The notes: generated by a model from the letters alone, not told the origin. A stretch of DNA of 64,000 bases from Alistipes dispar (GCF_006542685.1 NZ_AP019736.1:186001-250000); one strand, 5' to 3'; numbered from the stretch's first letter, positions 25,673-34,076 are shown. Program-made: numbers and translations.

Positions 25673-26608
25673 ATGTTGAGCAGAAGATTACTCCGCATCA
25701 AGGTCGTCAAGGCGCTGTTCGCCCACCTCAAGTCGGGAGCCGACAACATGATCGCCTCGGAAAAGACACTGATGGCATCCGTAGACAAGGCCTACGACCT
25801 CTATTTCCAGATTCTGACCCTCCCCGTGGAGATCGCGCGCTATGCGCAGCAGCGTCAGGAGTTGGCCAAGCAGAAGAAACTGCCGACATTCGAAGACCTG
25901 AATCCCAACACCAAATTCGTCGAGAACGGCGTCATCCGCATCATCGCGAACAGCGACGCGGTGAACGACCACACGGCCGCACGCAAACTGGGCTGGACAC
26001 GGTATCCCGAACTGATCCGCACGCTCTACGGACAGCTCACCGAAAGCGACTACTACAAGGAATACATGCAGCGCGAGGAACGGTCGTTCGACGACGACCG
26101 GCGGCTGGTCGAGGACTTCTTCAAGGAGTTGCAGAGCTACGAGGCGCTGGACGACGCGCTCGAGGAGATGTCGATTCTCTGGAACGACGACCTGCCCTAT
26201 ATCGTCATGATGATCCTGCGGACGCTCTCGAACCTGCGCCCGTCGCACACCGACCTGAAGGTCCCGCCGAAGTTCAAGAGCGCCGAAGACCCCGAATTCG
26301 TGAAGACGCTCTTCGAGAAGACGCTCGTGAATTACGACTCCTACCAGGACTATATCGAACGCTACACCTCGAACTGGGACGTGGAGCGCATCGTGTTCAT
26401 GGACAACCTGATCCTCGCCACGGCGATGGCCGAGCTGATCTCGTTCCCGTCGATTCCCGTGAAGGTGACGCTCGACGAATGGATCGAAATCTCGAAGTAT
26501 TACTCCACGCCGGGCAGCAGCACCTTCATCAACGGCGTGCTGGACAAGATCGTGGAATCGCTCACGGCCGAAGGCCGCATCAGGAAGGCCGGCCGCGGGC
26601 TGATCTGA
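25673..26608 (+). CDS. nusB: Transcription antitermination factor NusB
   Basis: The 311-residue protein is the long Bacteroidetes form of NusB. It begins MLSRRLLRIKVVKALFAHLK and ends with the conserved RNA-binding/NusE-contacting region: WDVERIVFMDNLILATAMAE, then PSIPVKVTLDEWIEISKYYS, then FINGVLDKIVESL. Residues about 60-210 are a lineage-specific helical extension. It acts in rRNA antitermination complexes. Its own promoter precedes it, and the DUF1573 gene follows 11 bp later. Confidence 0.92.
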   Translation: MLSRRLLRIKVVKALFAHLKSGADNMIASEKTLMASVDKAYDLYFQILTLPVEIARYAQQRQELAKQKKLPTFEDLNPNTKFVENGVIRIIANSDAVNDHTAARKLGWTRYPELIRTLYGQLTESDYYKEYMQREERSFDDDRRLVEDFFKELQSYEALDDALEEMSILWNDDLPYIVMMILRTLSNLRPSHTDLKVPPKFKSAEDPEFVKTLFEKTLVNYDSYQDYIERYTSNWDVERIVFMDNLILATAMAELISFPSIPVKVTLDEWIEISKYYSTPGSSTFINGVLDKIVESLTAEGRIRKAGRGLI

Positions 26609-26619
26609 CCCTCCCCGCC

Positions 26620-27072
26620 ATGCGCCGCACCGCACCGCTTCTGCTTACGGCCGCCTTGCTCTGCTCGTGCGACGGCCCCGCTTCCCGTCCGCAGGCCGGT
26701 TCGGACCGGGCCGAAGCGGTCCGGTCCGGGGAACGGAAAGGCCGGATCGTCTCCCTTTCGGACGTGTTTTTCGAACGGGGCGGGACGGACACCGTCCGCT
26801 TCGGCCGCCTCCGGTCGGGCGAAACGGCCGTCGTGCGCTTCTGGATAGCCAACGATTCGCCGCAGACGACGGCCATCCTCTCCTACGACCGCAACTGCGG
26901 CTGCACGACGCTGAAATTCAACTCCGAACCGATCGCACCGGGGGATGCGCAGCGAGTCGAAATGAGCTTCGATTCGCGGGGCACGCGGGGCTGGCAGCTC
27001 AAAACGCTCGACGTGACGCTGGCCGGAGCGCAGCGCCCGCTGCGGCTTTACGCCGAAGCGGAGGTGGAGTGA
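26620..27072 (+). CDS. DUF1573 lipoprotein
   Basis: A 150-residue exported protein. Residues 1-18 form a signal peptide ending LLCSC with a lipobox-like Cys. The DUF1573 (immunoglobulin-like) domain follows: GRLRSGETAVVRFWIANDS, then DRNCGCTT, then a CGC-containing strand and SRGTRGWQLKTLDV. The ATG at 26620 starts 11 bp after the nusB stop. Role unknown; surface or periplasmic location is inferred. Confidence 0.82.
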   Translation: MRRTAPLLLTAALLCSCDGPASRPQAGSDRAEAVRSGERKGRIVSLSDVFFERGGTDTVRFGRLRSGETAVVRFWIANDSPQTTAILSYDRNCGCTTLKFNSEPIAPGDAQRVEMSFDSRGTRGWQLKTLDVTLAGAQRPLRLYAEAEVE

Positions 27073-27076
27073 GGGC

Positions 27077-27106
27077 TTGCAGATTCGCCGATATTTCGTA
27101 TATTTG
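27077..27106 (+). promoter_or_regulatory. yajC promoter
   Basis: TTG at 27077-27079 and TATATTTG at 27099-27106, spaced 19 bp, lie 41 bp before the yajC start. Confidence 0.6.
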
Positions 27107-27147
27107 CCGTGCTGAACCGAACAAACACTTAAAAAGCGAATAAGATT

Positions 27148-27471
27148 ATGATCGATTTTCTTCAGGCAGCGGCGCCCGCACAACCTCAGCCGGGCTTCAT
27201 GCAACAGTACAGCTTCATCATTATGATCGGCCTCATGGTGCTGGTCCTCTGGCTCTTCATGTGGCGGCCCGAAGCCAAGCGCCGCAAGCAGATGCAGGCG
27301 TTCCGCGACGGGCTGAAAAAGGGCGACAAGATCATCACGGCCGGAGGCATCTACGGCACAGTGAAGGAGGTCAAGGAGACCACCCTGCTGATCGAGGTGG
27401 ACGGCAACGTGACGCTGCGCATCGACAAGAACATGGTCGTGGCCGACAATTCGGACCTCCAGCGCCAGTAG
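27148..27471 (+). CDS. yajC: Preprotein translocase subunit YajC
   Basis: A 107-residue single-span membrane protein that works with SecDF. The transmembrane segment is FIIMIGLMVLVLWLFMW (about residues 22-38), followed directly by the family motif RPEAKRRKQM and the GDKIITAGGIYGTV stretch, then IEVDGNVTLRIDKNMV. Length is typical. A strong terminator follows, so it is probably monocistronic. Confidence 0.93.
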   Translation: MIDFLQAAAPAQPQPGFMQQYSFIIMIGLMVLVLWLFMWRPEAKRRKQMQAFRDGLKKGDKIITAGGIYGTVKEVKETTLLIEVDGNVTLRIDKNMVVADNSDLQRQ

Positions 27472-27488
27472 AGGCCGCGCATCATACG

Positions 27489-27522
27489 AAAAAGAGCTGC
27501 AAGGATTTGCAGCTCTTTTTTT
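27489..27522. terminator. Bidirectional terminator yajC / nrdG
   Basis: A 14-bp stem (27489-27502 with 27507-27520), loop GGAT, followed by T-run on the plus strand and A-run at the other side. It serves both convergent genes. Confidence 0.9.
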
Positions 27523-27546
27523 CATATCCGTCACCGGAAACGGAGG

Positions 27547-28032
27547 TCAGCCGAACAGATGCAGCGCCGCGACGTCGATGAGCCGCTGGTTGCGGCTGCC
27601 CCGGAAATCGAGCGACAGGTCGCGCAGCGCCTCGACGTAGCGGCCGTCCACCAGCGTGTCGATCCAGCGCAGGCACTCCCGGCGCGCCGGGTCCGCGAGG
27701 CACTCCTCGAGCGTATAGCCCGTATAGCACCAGACATTCTGCCCCGTGCGCTCCCGCACCCGGCGCAGAAAGGCCGCCATCGCCGCGGGATGCAGCAGCG
27801 GATCGCCGCCGCTGACGGTCACACCGTCCAGAATCGGGTTCGCCGCGATCGCGTCGCAGATCCGCTCCGTCCACTCCGCGGTCAGCGGTTCGCCGCCCAG
27901 CGGATCGTGGCTCTGCGGATTGTGACACCCGGGACAACAGTGCGCACACCCCGCGAAATAGATCGCGTAGCGCAGGCCGTAGCCATCAGAGATGGTTTCG
28001 GGATAAATGGCCAGGATGCGGAGTGGTTCCAT
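27547..28032 (-). CDS. nrdG: Anaerobic ribonucleotide reductase activating protein
   Basis: A 161-residue radical SAM enzyme that makes the glycyl radical on NrdD. The cluster motif is FAGCAHCCPGCHNP (about residues 26-39), with C-x3-C-x2-C spacing, then VTVSGGDPLLHP. ATG at 28032 (MEPLRILAIYPET) gives the expected length; the frame upstream runs through non-coding DNA. It is 254 bp downstream of nrdD on the same strand. Confidence 0.93.
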   Translation of the reverse strand: MEPLRILAIYPETISDGYGLRYAIYFAGCAHCCPGCHNPQSHDPLGGEPLTAEWTERICDAIAANPILDGVTVSGGDPLLHPAAMAAFLRRVRERTGQNVWCYTGYTLEECLADPARRECLRWIDTLVDGRYVEALRDLSLDFRGSRNQRLIDVAALHLFG

Positions 28033-28286
28033 CGGCAAAACAGGGTCAGATATACATTTCCTGCGGAGACGATTTAGGAATTCGGACGGAGCCGTCTGCG
28101 GCACGCGCCGTCCCCGGCGCGGGTTGCACATGCGCCAAACATGTCCGCCCCTGCCGGAGTGTCCCGAACAGAAGAGCCCCCGCCAAGACGGGGGTTTGGT
28201 GGTGGGTCGCACTTGCAAACACGGCCGAAGGCCGTAAAGAAGCGAGGGCGGAAAGTGAAACGACAGACATAATCGCCAAAAGCGGA
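28033..28286 (-). other. Hairpin-rich gap between nrdD and nrdG
   Basis: It has a CCCCCG...CGGGGG stem near 28177-28196 and a GGCC-gaa-GGCC stem near 28223. A 77-residue frame (28046-28279) crosses them and lacks a known motif. It may contain a processing or attenuation site that sets the nrdG level. Confidence 0.4.
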
Positions 28287-30674
28287 TTATCTGTGTTTTA
28301 CCCGGTCGCGCTCCTCGGCCTGCTTCGCGGAGTTCCACGATTCGAGACTGCCCGTCAGGTAGCCCGTGATGCGGCGCATGCGCGAGATGTTGTCCGAACC
28401 GCAGACGGGACATTTCGAGTAGATCACCCCGCGGTAACCGCACTTGCGGCAGGTGTCGATCGGATGGTTGATCGACCCGTAGCCGATGCCCGAATCCTGC
28501 ATCACCTTGACGATCTTGAGAATCGCCACGGGATTCTTCTTCGCTTCGCCGTCCAGCTCGACATAGGTGATATGGCCGCCGCGCGTGATGGCGTGGAACG
28601 GCGCCTCGAGGCGGATCTTCTCGACGATCGACACCGGTTCGCGGACATCCACATGGAACGAATTGACGTAGTAGTCGCGGTCGGTGACGCCCGGAATCTC
28701 GCCGTAACGCTTGCGGTCCATGCGCGTGAAGCGGCCGCTCAGCCCCTCGGCCGGGGTCGCCAGCACGGAGTAGTTGAGTCCGTAGCGGGCCTTGTACTCC
28801 TCGACCACGCGGTTCATCGTCAGAACGGCATCGTAAAGCGTCTGCCACGCCTCCTTCGAGGTGGCGTGCCCCTCGCCGTAGATGGCCACCATCGCGTTGT
28901 GGCCGCCGATGAAGCCGATGCCCAGCGTGCCGTGCTTCAGCACGTCGCCCACCTCGTCGTTGGGTTGCAGCGCGCCGCCGCCCTTCCAGACATCGTTCGA
29001 CATCATGAACGGGAACTGCCGCGCGAGGGCCGTGCGCTGGAACTGGTAGCGCTCGTAGAGCTGCTCGGCGATCATCGAGGCCGTCTTGCGAACCGATTCG
29101 AGGAAGATCTCGCGCGCCTCCTTGCGGATGGCGTGCTTGTTGCCGTCGGGAATCAGGTCCGAAGCCTCACGCACCGCCTCGATGGCCAGCCGCGGCAGGT
29201 TCATCGAGGTGAACGAGAGGTTGCCGCGGCCCCACGAGGTCTTCTCGCCGTGCAGGTCCTCGAAGACGCGCGTGCGGCAGCCCATCGTGGCCACCTCGTA
29301 GCGGAAGCGGTCCGGGTCGTCGATGCGCCACTTCTCATGGCGGTTGAACGGCGCGTCGAGGAACATGAAGTTGGGGAACAGCGCCACCGAGGTCGTGCGG
29401 CACGCCTCGACGAGCAGGTCGAAATTCGGCGTCCGGAACCGGATTTCGCCCGCCAGCGCCTTGTCGAAATCCCGGACGGCCGCCCGATAGTCTTCCTCGC
29501 ACCACGAAACGCCCTCCTTGACCTTGAAAATCTGAATCGGGAAGACGGGCACTTCGCCGTGCCCCAGCCCCTCGACCGTGGCGGAGAGCAGTTCGCGGAT
29601 CACCATGCGCCCCTCGGGCGAAAAGTCCGTGCCGTAGTTCACCGAACTGAAAACCACCTGATTGCCGCCGCGAGAGTGCATCGTATTGAGGTTGTGGATG
29701 AATCCCTCCATCGCCTGATGCGTCTCCTTGCGCGTGGCCTTGTAGGACTGTTCCCAGATACCGCGCAGCTCCTTGTCCGAAAGGCCGATCCCCGCATCGG
29801 CGAGGGCCCCGCCCAGCGCGGCGATCCGCTCGTCGGAGAGCTCGATCGTCGGGAGATGTTCGGCGCAGAGTGTTTTGAGCCGTCCGCGGTCCGGCTCCCC
29901 GGCCCCTCTGAGCACGCAAAGGAACGACACCGTATCGACGACATGCTTGCGGAAGGTCTTCAGTACGCCCGGAGCCATGAAACGGTCGAAGGCCGGAATC
30001 GACTGCCCGCCGTGCTGTTCGTTCTGGTTGGTCTGGAAGACGATCGTGGCCAGTGTGGCGTAGCTCTGGATCGACTGCGGCGTGCGCACCGAACCGTTCT
30101 TGGTGGAGAAGCCGCGCCGATAGATGTCCTCCAGATCGTACTGGATGCAGGTCGTGGTCTTCGTGGGATAGTAGTCCAGGTCGTGAATATGTATGTCGCC
30201 ATCGCGGTGAGCGCGGCCGTGGCGCACGCCCACGAGGTACTTCAGCGCATAGTCCTTCGTGATCTCCGAAGCGAAGGTCATCATCTGCCCGGCGGGCGTG
30301 TGCGACGACATGTTGGCGTTCGAGAGGTTGATGTCGTTCTTCTCCACCGTCACGATTCCGTCCATGACCCCCTTGATCGACGAACGGCGGTCGCGCTCGA
30401 CGTTGCGCCACTCGCGGTAGATGATATAGCGTTTGGCGATCGAGGGATTGAGGCGCATCAGCCGCTCCTCGACCATGTCCTGAATCTCCTCGACCGAAAT
30501 CTCGTTCTTCGAAATCGCTCCGGCGACCTCCGCCGCCACACGGGCGATGGTCTGCTCCTCGTCCGTGATGCCGCCCGCACGGTAGGCTTTCGTGATGGCG
30601 CGGACGATCTTCTCCAGCGAGAAAGGCTCCGTCTTGCCATCACGTTTGATGATGGAAATCTGTGCGTAATCCAT
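28287..30674 (-). CDS. nrdD: Anaerobic ribonucleoside-triphosphate reductase (class III)
   Basis: This 795-residue enzyme makes dNTPs without oxygen. An N-terminal ATP cone (about 1-95, KRDGKTEPFSLEKIVRAITK) is followed by the ten-stranded barrel. Zinc cysteines lie near the end in CRKCGYRG and CPVCGS, and the glycyl radical loop RRITGYLTGS is at about residues 767-776. ATG at 30674 (MDYAQISIIKRDG) is the true start; the frame continues upstream through the riboswitch. nrdG follows. Control by a cobalamin riboswitch is seen upstream. Confidence 0.95.
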   Translation of the reverse strand: MDYAQISIIKRDGKTEPFSLEKIVRAITKAYRAGGITDEEQTIARVAAEVAGAISKNEISVEEIQDMVEERLMRLNPSIAKRYIIYREWRNVERDRRSSIKGVMDGIVTVEKNDINLSNANMSSHTPAGQMMTFASEITKDYALKYLVGVRHGRAHRDGDIHIHDLDYYPTKTTTCIQYDLEDIYRRGFSTKNGSVRTPQSIQSYATLATIVFQTNQNEQHGGQSIPAFDRFMAPGVLKTFRKHVVDTVSFLCVLRGAGEPDRGRLKTLCAEHLPTIELSDERIAALGGALADAGIGLSDKELRGIWEQSYKATRKETHQAMEGFIHNLNTMHSRGGNQVVFSSVNYGTDFSPEGRMVIRELLSATVEGLGHGEVPVFPIQIFKVKEGVSWCEEDYRAAVRDFDKALAGEIRFRTPNFDLLVEACRTTSVALFPNFMFLDAPFNRHEKWRIDDPDRFRYEVATMGCRTRVFEDLHGEKTSWGRGNLSFTSMNLPRLAIEAVREASDLIPDGNKHAIRKEAREIFLESVRKTASMIAEQLYERYQFQRTALARQFPFMMSNDVWKGGGALQPNDEVGDVLKHGTLGIGFIGGHNAMVAIYGEGHATSKEAWQTLYDAVLTMNRVVEEYKARYGLNYSVLATPAEGLSGRFTRMDRKRYGEIPGVTDRDYYVNSFHVDVREPVSIVEKIRLEAPFHAITRGGHITYVELDGEAKKNPVAILKIVKVMQDSGIGYGSINHPIDTCRKCGYRGVIYSKCPVCGSDNISRMRRITGYLTGSLESWNSAKQAEERDRVKHR

Positions 30675-30736
30675 TGTAAACGAATATATGTGTTTCACAA
30701 TAGGCCCCGTTTCCCCGCAGGACCGGACATTGCTGC

Positions 30737-30911
30737 GCGGAGGCAGGTCTTCTGACTCGCGCCGATCCGCAGACGCCTTCCCGCTCCCCGCAGGGAACAG
30801 TGGCTCGAGACGTGTCTGCGGCCTATGACGCTTACAGCAGCGGGAACTGTCCGGGATTCGCACCCGGTTCCCTCTTATCCCTCCGTCCGGCGGACGAAGG
30901 GAAACCTCCGC
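30737..30911 (-). promoter_or_regulatory. Cobalamin (B12) riboswitch upstream of nrdD
   Basis: Read on the minus strand the aptamer has the full order. The outer stem is CCTCCGC 30905 with GCGGAGG 30737. It is followed by GGGAACCGGGTGCGAATCCC, then a C-rich stem with GCTGCTGTAAGC, then GCCACTG, then GGGAAGG, and the B12 box GAGTCAGAAGACCTGCC at 30742-30758. This is a standard cobalamin aptamer. The 63 bases to the nrdD start form the switch region; no U-tract terminator is visible, so control of translation is likelier. B12 should lower nrdD expression. Confidence 0.92.
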
Positions 30912-31011
30912 AAGGACAAAGGTCCGCAGAATCCGGAGCAATTCAAAGCCCCCGGCACAGAAGTTTTCAACATTTTGTGAAAGATTCCGCCCGTCTTCCC
31001 CCGCATTGCGC

Positions 31012-31019
31012 TATCTTTG
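31012..31019 (+). promoter_or_regulatory. -7 box for the TSCPD gene
   Basis: TATCTTTG 25 bp before the start at 31044. A matching -33 box is not seen. Confidence 0.45.
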
Positions 31020-31043
31020 CGCCGCAAACGACAATTACGACTC

Positions 31044-31292
31044 ATGATCCGGAAAATATCCTACACCTGCCGGGGAACCTGCTCCCGGCAAATCGACATC
31101 GAACTCGACGGAGAGACGATCCGCAGCGTCGTCTTCACGGGCGGCTGCCACGGCAACACGCAGGGCATCGCGGCGCTCGTCAGCGGCATGCGGGCCGAAG
31201 AGGCCATCGCACGGCTCGAAGGCATCGACTGCCGCGGCAAGGGAACTTCGTGCCCCGATCAGTTGGCCTGCGCGCTGAAAACGGCGCGCTGA
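31044..31292 (+). CDS. TSCPD domain protein
   Basis: An 82-residue protein of the TIGR03905 type. It shows an N-terminal pair of cysteines in YTCRGTCSRQI, then VVFTGGCHGNTQGIAAL and the name-giving GTSCPDQLACAL. TSCPD domains are also found at the C-terminus of B12-dependent class II ribonucleotide reductases. ATG at 31044 fits the promoter. It is divergent from the riboswitch-controlled nrdD, with 369 bp between the two starts. Function of the stand-alone form is unknown. Confidence 0.85.
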   Translation: MIRKISYTCRGTCSRQIDIELDGETIRSVVFTGGCHGNTQGIAALVSGMRAEEAIARLEGIDCRGKGTSCPDQLACALKTAR

Positions 31293-31376
31293 CGCGGCGG
31301 ACGCGCACCGCGGCCCGGAACCGCAGGCGGGTACGGATTTTGCACTCGGTCTTCACGTCACAAAAAACGAAAGACT

Positions 31377-31634
31377 ATGTATTTCCTATGGTATCTGCTT
31401 ATCGGGCTGGCGGCCGGATGGATCGCCAACCTGCTGGTCAAGGGCAGCGGCTCGGGCCTTATCGTCAATCTGATCGTCGGACTCATCGGCGGCGTGCTGG
31501 GAGGCTGGCTGCTCTCGCTCTTCGGACTCGTGGCGGCGGGCACGCTGGGCAGTCTCGTCACGGCCGTCATCGGGGCGATCGTGCTGCTCTGGATCGCAGC
31601 GCTCGTCTCGCACCGTAAAGCGCGCAAGGCATGA
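31377..31634 (+). CDS. GlsB/YeaQ/YmgE family membrane protein
   Basis: An 85-residue, three-span membrane protein. The family pattern WYLLIGLAAGWIANLLVKGS, then GLIVNLIVGLIGGVLGGWLL, then a third helix and a basic tail is complete. Such proteins are linked to stress response; the former name transglycosylase-associated protein is not supported by activity. It stands alone. Confidence 0.88.
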   Translation: MYFLWYLLIGLAAGWIANLLVKGSGSGLIVNLIVGLIGGVLGGWLLSLFGLVAAGTLGSLVTAVIGAIVLLWIAALVSHRKARKA

Positions 31635-31934
31635 GACCGCGGCGCGACGACCGGGAGGCGCCGGGAGACGACGGAGCTCCTCGCCGGACGCATCGACGAC
31701 GCGACGTCGTGCGGACCGGCCGCACCGGAGCACGTGCCGGACGGCCGGGACCCGGAAAGGAATCCGGACGGGAGGCGGGGACGCCGCAGTCCGGAGCGCA
31801 CCGCGGCGATCCGCCGCGGAATTTCCTCTCCGGAGAGACCCGCGGCTCCGGAGAGACCCGCGGCCGGACGATCCGGAAAATGCGGCGGACGACAGACAAT
31901 CAGCCAGCGTAAAAGATAATCTGCCCGCACAAAA
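31635..31934. other. GC-rich gap without convincing gene
   Basis: Between the GlsB-like gene and the tRNA promoter the sequence is very GC-rich with several overlapping Arg/Pro/Ser-rich frames on both strands, none with motifs or a start signal. I see no gene. Confidence 0.55.
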
Positions 31935-31964
31935 TTGGATATTGGGATTTTTTACGTATCTTTG
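31935..31964 (+). promoter_or_regulatory. tRNA-Gln promoter
   Basis: TTG at 31935 and TATCTTTG at 31957-31964 with a 19-bp spacer end 21 bp before the tRNA. Confidence 0.65.
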
Positions 31965-31985
31965 TGCCGCTTTCGAGCGAATGTT

Positions 31986-32056
31986 TGAGCTGTGGTGTAA
32001 TGGTAACACAGCAGATTTTGGTTCTGTCGTTCTGGGTTCGAATCCCGGCAGCTCAA
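31986..32056 (+). tRNA. tRNA-Gln (anticodon UUG)
   Basis: The acceptor TGAGCTG pairs with CAGCTCA (32049-32055), and the discriminator is A. The D arm is GTGT/ACAC, the anticodon stem is GCAGA/TCTGT with loop TTTTGGT (anticodon TTG), and the T arm carries GGTTCGAATCC. CCA is not encoded. A promoter precedes and a terminator follows. Confidence 0.95.
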
Positions 32057-32058
32057 CA

Positions 32059-32099
32059 CGAAAGGGAGAGGTCCGCGAGGACTTCTCCCTTTCGCATTT
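32059..32099 (+). terminator. Terminator of tRNA-Gln
   Basis: A 16-bp stem (32059-32074 with 32079-32094, one G-T pair) with a GCGA tetraloop begins 3 bp after the tRNA. Confidence 0.75.
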
Positions 32100-32202
32100 C
32101 CGCACGTAACCGGCGGCCGCCCCGCCCTTTCCGCGGAGGACGGGGAAGCCTCCGCGGAAAGGGCGGCGGGAAACCGCTCCGGATCCCGAGGATCCGGCCG
32201 GG

Positions 32203-32577
32203 TCACTTCACCCTGGACATGAATTTCGCGCGGTCCACCACAAAACGCACGTGAACCCCCTCGCCGATCATTCCTTCGGCATCGCGGGCCCCGACGTTGA
32301 AGGTCAGCTTGCGCCCCTCCGCCTCAGCGAGGATGGCCGTGGCCGTGATCTCGGCCCCGAGCCCCGAGGGCTTGATATGGGTCACGTTCATCTCGGCGCC
32401 CACGGTGGTCGCCCCTTCGGGCAGCGCGGCGGCCACGGCCCGCATCGCGGCGTTCTCCATGAGGGCCACCATCGCGGGGGTGGCGAATACTTCGAGGTCG
32501 CCCGAACCCATCGCAACGGCCGTATTGCCGGCCGTTACGGTCGTCGTGCTCCGGGCGGAAAGTCCCTTTTCCAACAT
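32203..32577 (-). CDS. Hotdog-fold thioesterase (FlK-like)
   Basis: A 124-residue single hotdog domain. VTAGNTAVAMGSGDLEVFAT, then PAMVALMENAAMRAV (the central helix), then VGAEMNVTHIKPSGLGAEIT match the small thioesterase family that includes fluoroacetyl-CoA thioesterase. The substrate is unknown, probably an acyl-CoA. It is divergent from the DUF4294 gene. Confidence 0.8.
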   Translation of the reverse strand: MLEKGLSARSTTTVTAGNTAVAMGSGDLEVFATPAMVALMENAAMRAVAAALPEGATTVGAEMNVTHIKPSGLGAEITATAILAEAEGRKLTFNVGARDAEGMIGEGVHVRFVVDRAKFMSRVK

Positions 32578-32618
32578 ACGCTCTCTCTTTTCGGTGTTAC
32601 GTCAAACGATTTTTGAAT

Positions 32619-32626
32619 TACCTTTG
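32619..32626 (+). promoter_or_regulatory. -7 box for the DUF4294 gene
   Basis: TACCTTTG on the plus strand, 80 bp before the start at 32707. Confidence 0.4.
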
Positions 32627-32683
32627 CCTCCGAACCGTATCCGCTCCGGCGGCGCCCTGTGCATTCGGGATGCGCAGGATGCG

Positions 32684-32691
32684 CAAAGGTA
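32684..32691 (-). promoter_or_regulatory. -7 box for the thioesterase gene
   Basis: TACCTTTG on the minus strand. With the opposite box at 32619 it makes overlapping divergent transcripts. Confidence 0.4.
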
Positions 32692-32706
32692 ACGATTTTT
32701 CCGATC

Positions 32707-33282
32707 ATGAAGAAACGGCTGGCCCTTCTCCTCGTCGCATGCACGGCAGCGCTCTCCGGAGCGCTGGCGCAGGGCGGCCGCGGCTTCCTCAGACAGGAGT
32801 GGATCGTCGAACGGGGCGACTCGATCCCGCTCGTGCACATCCTTCCGGTCTGTATCTTCGACCGTCCGGCGGACCTGCGCCGATATCAGAAACTGGTGCG
32901 GGCCGTCAAACGCGTCTATCCCGTGGCCAGGGCCGCCCGCGCCAAGATGGCCGAAATGGAGGGCGAACTGCTCCGCCTGCCGGACAGAAAGGCGCAGAAA
33001 GCCTATATCCGGGAGGTCTATCGCCAGATCAAGGAGGAATACACCCCCGTGGCCAAACACATGACCCGCACCGAAGGGCGCGTGCTGCTCAAGCTCATCG
33101 ACCGCGAGACGGACTATACGGCCTACGAGGTGCTGCGCGAATTCCGCGGCGGATTCGTGGCCGGATTCTGGCAGGGCGTGTCGCGCATCTTCGGACAGAA
33201 CCTCAAGTCGGAGTACGACAAGGAGGGTGAGGACCGGATCATCGAGCAGATCGTCGTCTATTACGAAGCCGGACTGCTGTAA
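32707..33282 (+). CDS. DUF4294 exported protein
   Basis: A 191-residue Bacteroidetes protein with a cleavable signal peptide (MKKRLALLLVACTAALSGALAQ). The mature part has DSIPLVHILPVCIFDRP, then a long helical pair with YQKLVRAVKRVYPVARAARA and the C-terminal RETDYTAYEVLREFRGGFVA, then FWQGVSRIFGQNLKSEYD. This matches DUF4294, of unknown role. It is convergent with the barrel gene 5 bp later. Confidence 0.85.
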   Translation: MKKRLALLLVACTAALSGALAQGGRGFLRQEWIVERGDSIPLVHILPVCIFDRPADLRRYQKLVRAVKRVYPVARAARAKMAEMEGELLRLPDRKAQKAYIREVYRQIKEEYTPVAKHMTRTEGRVLLKLIDRETDYTAYEVLREFRGGFVAGFWQGVSRIFGQNLKSEYDKEGEDRIIEQIVVYYEAGLL

Positions 33283-33287
33283 AACAG

Positions 33288-34022
33288 TCAGAACGTCAGG
33301 GCAAGGCCGCCGCTGAGGCCGACAAACGAGCGGTGCGGCGGACCAAGCACCCGGTCAGGGCGCGGTATCCCCTCATCGAAACTGCGCGTCAGGTAGTAAT
33401 GGTAGGTGAAGTCGATGAATAGACGGACACGGCCGATCGGCAGATTCAACCGTCCTCCCGCATCCGCCGTACAGACAAATCGTTGCCGGATGTCATACAA
33501 GCCCTCGTCCTGCGAATGGATCGGGCCGAAGAGCAGGCCGGGCGTCAGGCCCGCATGCAGTTCGAACACCGAAGGAACCTCCGGCACGAAGGTTTCGAAA
33601 AGGATCCGGCCGACGGAGGGGGCCGCCATATCACGGTCCGGATACCAGGTCCCGTTGTAATAACAGCCGTCGGGCGATGAGGTCGGCATGCGCCGCACGC
33701 CCGAGCGCCAGGAGAACTGCAACGGAACAGAGGCGTACTGTCCGTCGTGCAGGGGCGAGGTAAAGAGGTTGAGCCCCGTACGCAGGCCGATGTTGCGGTA
33801 GTTGTAGGCGGCAAAATCCATGGCCGCATACTGCATGGCCTGACCGGGAGCACCCGAACCGACGCCGATCTGCACCCCGTAGCGCAGGCCGATCTCCTTG
33901 TTACGGACCCGCTTTCTCACGAAGGCGGGATCCGGAGCGGATTCGGAGACAGGCTGCGCATGGAGCGCAACAAAGGCGAGACATCCGGCAAGGGCGGTCG
34001 TTAGTCGTTCCATGTTCGGCAT
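33288..34022 (-). CDS. Outer-membrane beta-barrel-like protein
   Basis: A 244-residue exported protein. The start may be at 34022 or at 34013 (MERLTTALAGC); a signal peptide runs to about LHAQ. The mature part has alternating aromatic strands (IGLRTGLNLFTSPL, YASVPLQFSWRSGV, RLFIDFTYHYYLTRSF) and ends GLSGGLALTF, with a terminal Phe as in outer-membrane barrels. No closer family is recognised. Confidence 0.65.
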   Translation of the reverse strand: MPNMERLTTALAGCLAFVALHAQPVSESAPDPAFVRKRVRNKEIGLRYGVQIGVGSGAPGQAMQYAAMDFAAYNYRNIGLRTGLNLFTSPLHDGQYASVPLQFSWRSGVRRMPTSSPDGCYYNGTWYPDRDMAAPSVGRILFETFVPEVPSVFELHAGLTPGLLFGPIHSQDEGLYDIRQRFVCTADAGGRLNLPIGRVRLFIDFTYHYYLTRSFDEGIPRPDRVLGPPHRSFVGLSGGLALTF

Positions 34023-34045
34023 TCGGGCAAATGCGGTATTTCCGG

Positions 34046-34076
34046 CAAATATAGCCTTTTCGGGTCAATCTGCAAA
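34046..34076 (-). promoter_or_regulatory. Promoter of the barrel gene
   Basis: Minus strand TTTG at 34073-34076 and TATATTTG at 34046-34053 with exactly 19 bp between, 23 bp before the start. Confidence 0.7.

Noticed and set aside
28046..28279. A 77-codon frame between nrdD and nrdG
   Set aside because: It crosses GC hairpins and has no motif; kept only as a note in the gap.
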